Below, in pieces: positions 25,549 through 40,200 of a DNA stretch of 64,000 nucleotides (position 1 is the first letter of the stretch; each line of letters starts with the position of its first letter). The notes under the pieces were generated by a model. The model was not told the origin of the DNA and searched no databases. It saw only the letters and a list, made by a program, of their open reading frames with translations. The position numbers were made by a program, and so were the translations under genes. The stretch comes from Holacanthus passer (Eukaryota; Chordata; Actinopteri; Pomacanthidae): NCBI GenBank assembly GCA_025331565.1, contig JAFREQ010000014.1:6714501-6778500 (forward strand), given 5' to 3'.

Positions 25549-28200
25549 CTCAGCCTGAGCACTGGTGTGTAGATTTATTCATATGCATGCATGCCTGTGT
25601 TGTCTCTCTGCATGAGGGCTTTTTGGAAAAATCCTGGAGTTGGGTCAACATGCTGTGGAATGTGAATTGTCTCAGCCCTGTGTCCTCCTTCCGGCTTTTA
25701 TCCGCAGGGCGCAAGCCAAGGCAGCCAAACCGAGTGTGTCGTGGCATCAGCCCGCCGATTGATCTGAGTTATTTAAAATATTTAAATATTATTTATCTAT
25801 GCAGATTTCTGTACCAAGTCCCCTCTGACTCTAAGTGGGCTAAGTCCTCGGTGTCCCTGCAGTAGGCCAGGACTAGATGATGTGTGTGTGTGTGTGTGTT
25901 TGTGCAGATCAAATTCAGCACAGTCCTTTGAAAGCCAGTTGGCAGAACTTTGGCAGGCGTTCAAACAGCGTTGATGCAGTGTTTTGCATATTGTTGACAG
26001 CATTGTTGTGTATATGTCTCTGCATTTGTTGCAGAGCGATGGCGTCTCGGTGGGAGATGAACTGTAATATGCCTCAATTTCTGGCTGGTATAACCCACAA
26101 ACGGAACATAGACACAAGATTTGTTGTCCCTATGTCAGTGTTTGACCTTATTTTTTCGTATAAAAAAAGGAAAGAAACATCTTTTTTTCCAAGTTAAAAA
26201 TGAGGCAATGAGTCGGATTTTCCACCCCTTTTGTAACTGTCTGAATTGCACATGGATGGAAGGGTGAGTGTGTGGTTGCTGATCCCACTGGGCAGATGTG
26301 TGACAGATGCCCTCCTTGGGTCAGTAGAGCGAGGAAGATTTAGACTAATGTCGGCCGTCAATATTGCAGTGGGTTTGTGTGTGACAGGGACCGAGAATAA
26401 TCAGACAAAGTTTCTTCTTTGTGGACAGATGGAAAGAGATCATTGTTGTAATTAGTGAGAGTGGTGAAGGGTGACAGAAGGGCAGAAGAACTGTGCCAGC
26501 ATGGTACATTTCCTCCATCCTCTAGTCCCTGTCAGTGAACGCATCCCTATCTGTATCTCTATCTTTCTCATATTCCAGGATATAACATGAAAGTCTTCCA
26601 GCTGCCTGTTTTTAAATTCCACTTTGAGCACCAATCTCTGCCTTACGTAAGCTAAGCGTGAGGTTCAGGCATTCCTCCCTAACCCACAGCTCACATTCCT
26701 CTCTTTGGTGTAAAAGAGGGGGCACAAGCACCATGTCTCATTAAATAACCCACAAAGGCGAGGCTCTATTCTTATTTGAAATTGGTTTTTTCCCCCTTAT
26801 TTGGATCGCTCTCCGGGGCGGCTGCAGCCCCGATTCTCTATCTCGTCTTTCCCTCATGTGAGAATATTTCACCTCCGCGGGTTCGCTGGGTTGAGCAGCC
26901 AGCTTCACCGCCGTGGAGAGCGGCACCTGTTCCCCCGTCCAGCGCGATGCATAATTCACTGTGTTGAGAATTTCAATCAGTTCAAGCAAGAGGTGGCCTG
27001 CAATAAGCTGCTGGGGGGGGGCGGGTTGGGGTTGGTGGTGGTGGATGTTGTTAGTCAATGCTTCAACGTGAGGACAAGAGGATCAATCGGGGTCCCGTTT
27101 TAACCTACTCCCAACCACTCTCAACTCCTGCAATTTTAAAGCTCCTGCATTTCCTGAATCTAAATCGAACACAGCCACCCATCCCCCTCTTTACATTCTC
27201 CCTCTCTTCCGCTGCTCTCCTCGCACCCAGCTTTAAAGCCCCGTTTCCTTTAGGAACTGGGGATGTTCCAGCAGTGTTTCCATGGTTTTTCGGCGGCATT
27301 CGTCTGTGGGTTCAGAGCCGGTGTCGGGCAATGTCACCTCGTCTTTCAGGCCGATGTCACTCCAGCTATTGAGTGGAAAAAGGGGGGAACACCAAGAGAT
27401 ATGGAGGGGGGGGGGTGTTGTAATTATATGTGCATATGAAGAGGGCTGGAGCAGCTTGGGCGCGTCATCCTGGCAGCTTTTGTGATCCGCATGTCTGTGG
27501 GGGGAAGTGGCACAGAGACATGGATGTACTCCACAGAGACTTGTGGTAAAGAGGCTCCCCCGAGGGATACAACAACATTCATTATTTACACGTCAGAATT
27601 ACAAACTATTTTTAAGAAAGAACCGGTGGTGAAATGATGAGTTGATTAGTCAGGTGACTCTAAAATAATTCAACAACTGTTCCGATAATCAATCAAGCAA
27701 AAATGCCAAATGGTTTGGCTGGTTTGGATTTCTCCTTTTATGTCATTATTTTCACATTATAAATCCAAAATATTTGCATGAAAGAGGTAAATGAAACAAG
27801 TTGATTGGCTGATTAAATGATTGGTTGAAAAATAGCCAGAAACAATTTTGATCATCAATTGAGTCTAGTAAGAAGAAAAAATTCCCCCAAAATTGCAAGT
27901 ATCAGCTTCTTAAATTTGAATATTTGCTGCCTTTTTGTCTTTTAACATAATTGTAAATATTTTTGGGGTTTGAACTGACAGGACAACCCAATTTGAAGGA
28001 AATTGCGATGAGCATTATTCACTTATTTCTGATTTTATAGACCAAACAATGATGATCGATGATGAGAATAATTGGTTGGAGGCTTAAAAAAAACCTCCAC
28101 CTCTATCATGCACTATGTTTTTAACAAATACCTGAAGAATGTCCTCCAAAACCGTCCCTCCCCTCCCCTCCAGTTCACTCATATCCTCTCACATACAAAT

Positions 28201-28254
<54 letters not shown>

Positions 28255-31200
28255 ATGCAACAACTGCGCAGGCACACTCACTGATACTCACACGCACTTC
28301 CCCCATCTTTCATTCAGCCACTTCTTTTCCTCTCTCCCTCCTCCACTCTTCTCTCTCTCACTTAACTCTCCCCTCCCTCTCCATCTCCCCCTTTCTGCCT
28401 CCTCCCTCCCTCCCTCCCTCCCTCCAGCGGGCCGTCATTAGTTTCCATGGTGACAGTAGGGCGGCATTATTGCCGGCTGAGAACTGCTCCTGGGTTCCTT
28501 TCAGAGCGGCGGCGGCAGAGTCATTGTTTAGTCCGCTGCTCTGAATGGTGCGGGGATCAGGACGGGGAGCGCGCAGGACAGGAGGAGCCCTTTTTTTTTT
28601 TGGGGGCAGGGACAGTGCGTTTGTAGAGGGTGAGGGGAGGAGGAGGGAGGAGGAGGAGGAGGAGGAGGAGGGGGAGGAAAGAGGAGGAGAGAGAGGGAGA
28701 GAAGCAGCGTGGTGGTGGTGGTTAGAGAGAGTCGATGAGGGAGCTGGAGTAGTAGCAGTAGCAGACTCATGCCGTCTCCCTCAGAGCGCTACTAAAACAT
28801 CCAGGCTCCTCAGACAGCACGCTGGTGCCTCAGTGCTGGACTAGATCGGACTCTGCGTTCTTTTTTTTGTGCGTGTGTATGTTTTTGTCGCACAGCAAGA
28901 GACGAAAGGATCTACTGAGATTTCAGACAGAGGGTGAAAATAGATGAAACATCGAAGGCAGATGGCAAACTGAGTTTAGCTGGTGAGTTACAAATGGCGC
29001 TTCACATCTCTATATTGTATGCTTATGTATATTTGTATAGGATCAATGTACATGTGTACAGATGTAGATGTAATCTGCCTTTGCTTTATGTGTATTTCCG
29101 TGTGTGTGTGTAGCAGGTGCAGAATGCATGTGTTTTCGTCCAAACCAAACCTCTGTCTGGGTTATGTTTGGGTGTGTGGGCTTGCAGCTGTCTGCAGAAT
29201 GTGGGCTAATTCCTGCTGCCCTCTGAAATATACATGCCAGCCTGCATGTTTTATTGAGGACATACATTGGGGGCAATTTTCTGCTGCCTTGATGCTTTGA
29301 TTCCCTGCAGTGTTTTTTCAGGGAATTTCTGAGTGGGACGGCGTACGTGTGCTTCGGTTCTAGTTTGTTTGGTTTTCTCTTCCATCCATACTACAGTGCG
29401 TAATTAGGAGTGAGAGCTGAGCCCTCTGGCTGCTTGAACAAGTGATGTGTGGTGAGTAATGTAGTGAGCAGCGAACAGTGCCAATGTTTTTTCAGTTCAT
29501 TGCCCCTGTGCTGTCTGTCCGACAAAACAGCACTCAGACTCTGACAACATTTTACAACTTTGAATCGATACATGCTCATTAAAGGAGACACCGAGGTCCT
29601 TTTGAGTGACACAATGATGACCACTACAAGCTCAATGATGTCATTACATGACTGCATGACCTCAATGGTGATTTAAAACCCTTAAGCACTTAACCACAGC
29701 TGCTACTTCTGCATTTTGTCACTTATTCGCCTCTGGTATGTTGGTGTTTGCGTTCGGTCTCTTAGGGATTTTTTTTTTTGGCACACTATAATTTAGCTGA
29801 CTCGGAAGTTGTCTGAAGGAGCAGGGAGTCTGAGTGTTTCCATGGCAACCGGCAGCAGCTGCGCGAGCCGAGCCGAGCTGAGCCGAGCCGAGTGTGCGGC
29901 AGACACTGTGGCATTGACGGCGAGACTCCGTCTAATCAATGACCTTTTGACCCAGATCAATGTGATGGTGCTGAGCCAAGCAGGGTCTGGCTGACATACA
30001 TGTACTGTAGCGCGGCGCCGCCGTTGTACAGCTGCTTACATTTCCTGGATCATGGCAGACTCCGCTGGCGTCAGAGCGGTCTGATCCTCTTAGATTGGTG
30101 GTAGTATTAGTGAAGAAACAGGCTTCTCGTGTATCAACATAATCATGTCCATTAGATGGATTTATTTTAAGTGTAATTAAAGTCTGACCTCCAAGCCTGG
30201 AGTATCAAGAATCAAGAATATCCAAGCCTGTGCTGCTACAGTGGATTCCTAATCTTGCAGTCCTTGAAGTGGAGTAATTTTACATATACACAGGACAAAA
30301 TCACAGAAACACCACATGAAAAAGGACAGAGAACAAAACCACTGTACTGAGACAATCAGGCTACAAAGTCAAATTGTAAAAGGTTGTTAACAGTACCTAT
30401 TGGCTCTACTAGTGTCGTACAGTTATTATCTGGGTTTTCAAAGCGCTTAGTTTTCAGTGCTCAAATTATTGATGCTTTGTTGCAACAAGTGCAAAATTCT
30501 TTAATTTTCTCAAGGCCGTCAGTTAAAGCCGACAACTGCATCAGCATAGGAAAATGGTGGTCCGAAGTCAAAAGTGAAGCTCTCTAAGACACAATATCAA
30601 CAACAAACAGTTCATCCTGAGCTGTCAGTCAAACCATAATCACCATAATCTGGTATTTATGGTAAGACTGCCATGTAGAAACCGCCTGGACTCAAGGCCA
30701 ACACACAAAGACTCACACAGTAACCTTGTGTGAAAGGCAAAATCCTACCACCCCTGGGCAGTGGAAAAACTAGTGAGTCATGTTTCACCCTTTTTCCTTC
30801 GTCTGGACAGGTTTGCTTTTATAAAAGCCAAAGAAACGGATGTCTTGAACCCACAGTGTCCACAGCTATTTAATACAGGGGTGGGTCTGTAATTGTGAGG
30901 GTAGCAGTTCTGTGGGAGTCGTCAGTTACATCTTCCTCACAAGCCGGTCTTTTCTCAAAAGAGCTGAAGCCAGTGTGAATGTGTTTCTATTATTTTGTCC
31001 ACGTCTTGTACATATGAACTCATCAAAGTCTTGCTTGTGGTTTTCTCTCCATTCCTCGGTTGAATCGAGAGGAAGGAAGTGCTCCATATTGGTCAGAGAT
31101 TCTGGAGAACTTGTGGTGATACTGACCACACACAAACAGAAAGACACACACACACATACATGCAGATACCAATTTTAATAGTCACCCCGGTTAGTGTACT

Positions 31201-34200
31201 TCATCACCCTGGTAATTATACCCACAACTTCCTTTACCCAGGGCACCTGGGTCTTCCTCCACTTAGAGTCGCTGATGGCATTTCCTTTAGTGTTGGCATG
31301 ATAATTGTAGGAATTAGCAAACTAAAGAAATGTCAAGTGATTAGATAATGATGGATCTCGCACACACACCGCTGCCACTGTCTTCACCGGAAGAGACAAC
31401 ATGTGCTTTATGTGTCTTATCTTGCAGCCATCTAAATACAACACTGTCTGATGTTACACTTTCAGTTTGAACTTTACATTTTTCAGGCTGGACAGTGAGA
31501 AGACTCAAGTGTTTTGTTTTCCAGTATCGTGCGCGTCCTTTGCTTCTCCATTCGGTCTGGCCGGGCCGTCGGAAAGTGTTAAGAGCTCTCTTGTCTCCGG
31601 TGAAGCATGTGTGTTGTCTTTGTAAGAGACTTTGGCACCAGACGGGAGCAATAGAAAAATCTCACGCAAACACACGTTCACAGGAACAACGCTCCCCTCC
31701 CTGCAAATTCAATCCGGAGGAATATCTCACATCTTTTTAATTTGACCTCCTTCAGTAGGAGAGGTCACTCGCCTCTAATTGTCGTCTCCTACATTTTAAA
31801 ACCTCTGCTCACTTCAAAAGCTTACAAGGTTTCGGTGTTAATGCTGGAGCTGTCTTTGTAGTTGCGTCCCACCGCTGTGGAGAGGGTGAGGGATGGCTTC
31901 CAGAGGCCAGTAACAAGATATTTAATGAATTTCTGCTGCAGGGCAAAGTGTGAATGTACACGTGTGCTTGTTTGCGTGCATTCAAGCTCCTGAGCACAGT
32001 TTTTTTTATATATATACAGTATATACTGTCCTTTAGGGATGTTTGACTGGATAATCCTTTCCTGCCATATTCACTTCAGGGGAGAACTTTAATGCCTCCT
32101 CGTAAAGTGGAAAGTCGGTACCTGTGCACACATGGAGCTGCTTGGAGTTACTGGGGAACGACCATAAATGGTAAATTTCAGGACAGTAAGCTGTTCTTAG
32201 TGATCTCCCAGTTTTTGTGGCTCACAAAGCTTGACTGATGTTTCTGGGCAGCAAAAATGTGGGAACATGGAAATGGAAGACAAAGGAAACGAGATTATTT
32301 TCTAGTATTTATGTGTTGTAATATCTACTGAGATCAAGCCACTGGGGCTCAGCAGCGCTCTAGGAAATGTTAAATTCTGTTTCAAAAACCATGCAGCACT
32401 ATAGTGTCACATCAGCCCAGTTATGTATAGAAACAGCTCTTGCCCAGGGCTGTTTCTATACATCCCCGGCGGATCCCTGTCGCTGGCCAATGGACAAGCA
32501 GCAGCAGTAACAGCAGTCCTATAATTGGGCCCTCTTTGATAATTCCTTTCCTCGCCCTTCACGGCCGACCCTTGAGAGACAAGCTGTTGCAGGTGACACA
32601 GGTGATAGATGACAGGTGGGCAGAGCTGCCTGCTGCAGGCGGCTCTCTGCAGCTCCTTCTATAGAAATTCAACAAGGGGCTATGATTTAGCCACCGGTCA
32701 TGTGAAAGACTATATGACAGCCAGTTATGAAGAAGGAGCAAGAGGAAGAAGTGTAAATTGGCCCTCATTGATTTCAGGACAAATATGTATGAAGTTTGAG
32801 TTCTGAAGCTTATTTTGTTCTACGGCTTTTATTGTGTCATGTCCTCTAAACCCTGGAAGTACCTGATTTTGAAAGGACTGCAATCAGATGTGACAAATGG
32901 GATAACGGAAAAATGGTATTGACAGTATAAAAAGGTAACTTGGAGATTTACAATTAAAAAGGATGAACAGGAAGAGTCTGAATTGAGTTTAGCTTCAGTT
33001 GAATGTGGTGACATGATAAGTTTAAATGTTAATTCATATATTTACAAGGTTTATTTTGATGTGTTAAGTTGCTTCATGGTAAGAGTGCAATATAAATTCA
33101 GAAAAAAAAACCTTGAGTTGCGAGAAGTAAAGGCAAAATCTCAATCATAAAACCTCCTTTAATCTTGAGTTTACTGAGCTATAAAATGTTATACAGTATA
33201 TCATGTTTTACTGTGTGAAACCTGAGTCTCTAATAGGAAAACTACATTTACTGTGTCAAAAAAAATCTGTGTCCATCCAGAATGGGAAGAAAGTTATAAG
33301 TCAGTTAATAGATTTGTTCAAAGACAAAGTTAATTGGCAACTATTTTGATAATAAATTCATTCCTTCCATTCATTCAAGTAATTATTTTCTTTTGGTTTT
33401 GGCAATTCTGAGATGTCGCCTTGGGCTTTAGGAAACAGTAGTCTTTATTTTTCACCTTATTCTGACATTTTATATATGAAATTGATTGATTAATCAATAA
33501 TATAATACGCAGATTAATCAATATTTAAAATATTTTTTTATTTGCAAATCTAATTGGATCTATATTTTATATTTATAAAGACCACAAAAGGATCCTCTGA
33601 TGCCTCGTGCGCACGTGACTGCATGTTTCCAAGTGCATAATGGATTTTAATGATTGCAGATTTTAAGCCCAGGGGAGAGAATCTGTTGTCTGTAAATTGA
33701 TGTAGGCTCAGCTGGATTATAGCACAATCATGTTTAACTGTTTGATTTAATCTCTTTAGTACAGATATTTGTAGCTCTGAAGACAGTTTGCATGCAGCAG
33801 CAGGTCAGCATCTCTGTTTCACGTTTGAGCAATGAGACCGGTTTCCTATATTTGACTGAGTGTATATGACGCTGGCTCTGGCAGTCCTGCTGTCTCCTGT
33901 GTGGGTACACCAACATGGCTTAGAGTGCTGCAGTGCGGAGCTGTTAGGGGAAATACTGGAGCCATTAGAGAGGAAATAGGAGCCTTTATTAGTCTGTCTA
34001 GTGTACACCTGGCTTCTATAACAGACCTCTCCTTGTACAGTGATTTGTTTGTGTGAGTTCATGCTCCTTGGTATGTCTTGGCTTCTTGCTCTCATGTCTT
34101 AGCTAATTCCACCCTCCACAAACCTCAGCTTGAAAAGGTTTAAGTGTTTTCCATTCAAGGCTCTTCCTCCACAAAATGGTAATTTAGGCTTCTCCCTCCT

Positions 34201-37200
34201 GGGCATTGAAGGGTATTCTCAGCTTTCAAAGTTGAGTGACTCATCGAAGAAATTGCTGCCCGGCGAACAAGTGTCAAACACTTTGTGCATAAGTTCAGAA
34301 TGGACTGACAGGAGCTGCTCGCCTCAGATGCTCCTTGCTGGAGAGCTCCCATTGCTGACGGTGCTGTTCAGGAGCCAAGTGACATTTTGAAAATGATTCT
34401 GACGTCAAAGAAGACGCGTCAGTGTTGAGTGAACAGTGACCTTTTTGTCTCTCTGTGTGTAAGTTGGTCAGAGTCCAGTGCGTATCAGCATAGAGGAGCA
34501 GTGGCAGGGGAGGAGACTCCCCTGGTCCCTCACCCTCAACCTTTCTTTTTCGCCAACCCAGCCCTTTACATCCACACACCTACACTGGATTAGACCAACC
34601 AGACTGGACTGAACTGGACTGGAATGGGCAACACATTGACCTGTGCTGGGCAGGGCCGTCCCGCTCTGGGACAGTTTGACTGTCAGCAGCCTCACAGACC
34701 CTCCCCTCCACATGGTGGCGTCCATCCTGCCTGGAACAGATGCAGGGTGGTGCGGTGGGCACCCTTCCACCTCATCTAGTACTACCACAGAGAGAGTTGA
34801 GGCTCGGTCAGGGGCCACAGGACAGAAAAAGATAGTTTTATACTGTGCATAAAGTTTGTAGAAAGTGAACGCATGTGGGGGCAAGGTGTGGAAGGAAGTA
34901 GTACTGAAAGAGTCAGGACACAGGGAGATGTTTTTGGACTTGGAATTGAATAAAGAAATTGATAACTACTTCTTTCTCTGCCTGGATCTACCTGGAAAAT
35001 TGTTAACTATTTTCTGATTGATACTAAGCCTCCACGTTTTACACCATTTACAATCACATATCAACACTGATGGCAATCTTCCTCATTTTCAAACTGACGT
35101 CATCTGCATAATGAGAGACATTTACAAGTTCATGTCTACATCATGCCCCTTTCCCAATTATAGCCAATTATTGTGTTTCAGCACAGAAAATAAATTAACA
35201 ACTCTGGCAGTCGATGCTTCAAGCAGTATTAACTGTTTTAATCATTTTTTACATTGTAAATTAAATACAATACCTTTGGTTTATTGGCTATATTTACATG
35301 AAACAATGAATTGTTTAATCAAACAAATTATCTATAGATTATTCAGTTAAATGAATATCAGTTGTACCCTTGGATGCATATAGAAAAATATACATATTTC
35401 CACAGAGATCCTGTCCTCCCTCTAATTTTCCAATTTTCCTTTCATAGGAAAAACGTCCCCTTTTCCAATAAATATGTGCGTATGTACACTGGAAAAGCTG
35501 GATCCAGTGGACGTGCTCTGCATGCACCACTTCCTCCTGTTATTGTGTTGGGGGAGGCTGGCTTTTCCAGAGGTGTAATTCTGTGGCCATGAGAGGTGTG
35601 ATTTAGTTGCCTGTGAAATGTTCTCTCACTTCGGGTTGCTTTTTATTTGGGAAAGGGAACGATTTGGTCGGCGGCGTTCTTTTGGTAGCTGCTGTATGTT
35701 TTTCTGCAGTCGCAGTGGAACACTTTGCAGCACGCTGTAAAACGTTAGCAGATCACAGCGTAATGAATGTTGACATGAGTTAAGCGTCAAAGTAATTTTG
35801 TGGTGTGTACTGCAGATGGGTTTCTATAAAATTAAGCAACCGCGCTTTCCGACACAACAATGCATGCATGTATATATTTATATGCATGCACATGTGTTAG
35901 TGGGTGCAGAGGTTGGTGTGTGGTTAGCTGCTGGAGACACTGCGCTCAACGTCCTTCGTTGTCTAAATCATCAATCAGTCTGTCTTTAATCAATCATGCA
36001 GTCAACCAAATGGCTAGTTTTTAACTGGTCCTGTCCACCATAATGATTGGTTAACCCCACCAATCAATATATGGTGAAGCAATCAATGCATTCACACTTC
36101 AGAGACCTTTAGTCAGTATAAAACGTGATCGAGCCTTAATCCAGAGGATTAAACTGCATAATCTTCATTACAGTATGGTCTTCTTGGGTCAGGGAATGAT
36201 TGAAATTTGTTTTGAAAATGCTATTTCAGGCTTTGGGTGCTGATGACTCATGGAGCAGACCTGTGTTTGTGAAGACCTCCCCCACCCCCAGTGGGAATGG
36301 AAAGAGCTGGACTAGTTGTGTTTTTTTTTTCCCAACACCAGCAGTTAGAAATCCTTGCAAAGTGAAGGTGTGTTAGTGTTTAATCAAATGGGCCGAGAGG
36401 AAAAGATGGACTCTGCAGCTCAGCTTCGCCCTGATTGTTGTGCAGAACGGCCAGTTGGGTTTTAACATTACCCAGTGAAAGCCGCCATTGAGAGCTGCTA
36501 CAGTAGGCTTCAGTAGTTTCTGGGACAGTTGGCCAGTCATCTCCACAGGCAGGTTTGTAAACCCCCTTGTGCTTGTGTGTGTGTGTTGCCCTAATTGCCA
36601 ATCTTCGGCTGCTTCCTTTACAGTAATGCTCTGGGCTACTGTACCGCACTGCATGCAGACAAACAGAGGCTCACTTCTCTGCGCTGGGCCTCATAAAAGT
36701 CCTCTTGAAGCGTTTGCGGTTGTGTGTGGGGGGGAGAAGGCTGTGAATTAGAGAGGCCCGTGTGCAGCCATGCTATCAAGTCACATGCTCGATGATGAAT
36801 ATGAAATTTTAATCGCTCCTTTGTGGCGTCCTCACGTCATTGTGTTGCTTACTGTAAATTGTCAGTGTTGTGCCATGACTGTGCATTTGACAGCTCAATC
36901 AAACGGCCTTGAGTCACACTGGAGGAGAAAGGCCTCAGGTCGGTGACTGAGTCTTACCTCACCCCCTGCTGATGAATATAGTCTGCTGTTTGACCCATGT
37001 CATGCACACGTCTGCAGTATATTCATGCACGTTGTTAAAGGATTACATTCAGAGCTGGGTGGTGTTTCTTGTGCCGTTGTCTGCTGTGCGAGCAAAAGGA
37101 GTTCTTTACGGCTCACCCTGACCTACCTACCATATTAGCTACATACATCAGTATTGCTGCCACGACATTAGCCTCTTCTCTGGTTTTCTCATGGTACAGT

Positions 37201-40200
37201 GAAGAAGAATTCTTTCTCGACTGGCTTAATTTAGTTTGGTGCTCCACATGGGCCACGCCACTCTGATATTAACTCGTCAGTCTCTGTTTATGCTTTGCTT
37301 TCTCCTCTCCACTTGTTGACAGTTGCAGGGTATCATTTCAGGAAGTGAAACCAGATGGGCCTATTTTCTCCCCACTGTATTTACAGCTTTCAACGTTGTC
37401 TGTTTGCTGAAACAACTCAGAACGATCCTTGCCTCCGTCGGGCTTCAGACTTTCTAGAAAACTTTCTCTTGCACTTTCTCTTGTTTTGTGCTTCCATGAG
37501 AATATTCTATGACTTTCTTCAACACTTTCCAGCCATCTGCTGCCTCCTCATCCTCATTCCAACCTTTCCCGGTCTTATCGCCCCCTCCTCCTCGAAATCG
37601 CATGGTCCTAATCTGTGGGAGCTGCTGAAATCCTCCCACTTAGTTTGGGAGACATGTCAGTGTGCCTGCTGTGCCCACTGACCTGATTTAGGGAGGGGGG
37701 GAGAGGACAGTCCTAACAAGATGACTTACCTCCCCCTCCGTTGCCCCCAGCCCCTGGGAAGCCATGATATCAGTGAAACTTCAGGCGCCACTAATTCTTA
37801 AACAACACAACACATGGTCTCTTCAGAAGTGGAAGTGGAAATGATTTGACGAAGAGATTGTGATGGGTTATGATGACAGAGCATGACAAGAAATAGATGA
37901 ATATAGATTTGTAATCCGGGGGCCAGATGCTACTGTACATGATTGGATAGCTGTTGATCCTTCTGTATGTGTGTACATGACTGCTGTGTGTGTGTGTGTG
38001 TTGATAAACCCTGTGGTGAAGTGGGAGTTGGAGCCTTGTCACTCTATGAGGGGAAAACTGCTGATTGTCAGATTGAGGATCTGCTCTCCTGTAGATCCTG
38101 GAGCAGCTGTCGTACTGACACCAACATTTCCTCTCTCAGCTCTGTTTCCCTCTCAGGGTGTGCATTTGGATTGATCCTCTCCACGTGATGCTCCACCCAA
38201 ACTCTTGTTTTTTGTTTTTTTTAGAGCAACAATCACTCAGCCCTGGAGGCTTGAAAGGCCTTGTTAAAGGTTTGTGGCTTTGTCCCTTGCTGAGCACGGC
38301 TTCTTGTCTGTAACATTAGATTCTAACATTTTCACTTTCATTTTCAGAAAAGGTACCAAATGTTATTTCTCAAGCCACTCCAGCAGAACAATCCACTTCT
38401 AAATCACCTCTACAATCTTGTATTTTTGCCAAAACCTGACATGTTTTGTGCACTTTATAAAGTCCGTCTCTGTGTCACCCTTTTGTAAATGTGTCACTTT
38501 CTCATTTCACTCACACCTCTGTGCACTCATTTCAAAAATATGCATTCGAGTATTTGTGTCTCTCTGTGGATTTCTGGCTCAACGTTTTAACCATTGCGGT
38601 GATAGCTGAAAAGTAGATCAAGGTCAGAGCACTCATTACTGTCTCCTGCTGCACGGGGAGGGGAGAAGACAGGGTGAGGCGAGAGGATAGGAGGAGTGGA
38701 AGTGGAGTGCAAGATAACGTGGTGTTAAAACTAATGGTGGCGGTCGACCTCTCCGTCACCTATGCTACCTTTGCTCTCTCCTCGCTGTTGTTTTACTTTT
38801 GCTTTCTTTATCCCTTGCCCTACATTGCTCTGTTTTCCTTATCTCGTAGAAAGCCAGTGTTGAGCTGTACGTGTTCGTGCCTCCTATTCATGCCGGCCAT
38901 TAAAAGATCCCTCTCCTCGTGTCATTTGGATTCAGCTCGGTCTTGGTGGGGAATTGAGGGGGGGTGCAGTTGACGTGATGGGAGCAGGGCTGTCAGCTCA
39001 GCCTCAGTAGGGGTTGGTTTGTGGGTAGAAGACCTGATTGACTGGCTGTCTGACTGGGGAGACTCTGCTGAATCCGAGTGATCAGTCTCCCAGACAGCAC
39101 CGGGGCGAGAGGACTGCACTCAAGGGATGATGGGTAATAAATGACTCTGAGGGGGTCGCCTCAGGGCTGACGGTGACTGACAGCCAGCTAGGTTGGTGCA
39201 ATTTTTTGAGTTTGTGTGTCTCTTGGGTTTTTCAGGAAAAGCGAATATTTTGTTCCAAACGAGTTTTTTTTTTTAACAGCTTCTCTGACAGATTAGCTCC
39301 TGCCATGAAAGTTAAGCAAATTATGAGGCAGATGGTGGGTTTATACTGAAGACTGTTATTGAAATATGTTTTTTTCATAATAACATGTTTTTTAAAATAT
39401 TATTACTATATAATTTGTTTCAGGTCACACTCTTCCCATAACGAATACATTGTTGTGAAATCACAAACTACTATAAATCCATGTTTTATAAAAAGGTACT
39501 ATTTAAAAGAACCTACGTTTGACCTATTTTAAGTGGGGTTTTTTGGCTCTGGAAGAAATGTATCAAAAGCTGTCAACTACTGAAAAATTGATTGATTCAT
39601 ATCTTGTTTACTTAGTTAGATAGTTCCTGATTTAATTCAGACTTTATTTAGGCGAAATCCTCGAGCGGCTGCTTGCGTTCATTTACCACTTTAGAACCTT
39701 TTTGACTTTTATTAAATGATCGAGACTAATAGTGTGGTCCGGCTCTGTGAGGTTGTGCACTGATCAGTGGTGCTTTGAGCAGAATGCCAGGATCAGCATG
39801 TATTATTAGGCACTCGAAAAATTTACCAAAGGTATTAGAATTCATCCTGAGGGCATGAACATCTGTCTGTATCTTCATTGCATTGCATCCAAAACCACAC
39901 TCAAAACCACAAATATCAACCTGCTGGTGCTTCTAGAGGGACCAAGATATATATATTTCAGTCTGGTCTAAATGGGTGGACTGACTGACAGACTGCTATC
40001 CCTAGAGCCACGAATCTACTATGACTAAAAATGTCCCAGAAATTGGGGTTCAGGGAGAAACTCTCACTGCAAAAAAGTGAAAACCCCCGAAACACAGACT
40101 CCTACGTGTTGCTGTTATGTCGTGACATAAGAGGGACATTCCTGAGGTTCTTCTCCTGTGAGAGCATTGCGGTGTCACCGGAGGTTTGGTGCGGCCGTGC

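Noticed and set aside
28139..28441. 100-codon frame rich in His, Thr, Ser and Pro
   Set aside because: It is a translation of the CA microsatellite and CT-rich tract; there are no splice sites or domain.
28545..28844. Open frame with a poly-Glu run in the GC-rich block, and its minus-strand Pro/Leu partner
   Set aside because: Both come from the GGA array. Neither resembles a known protein.
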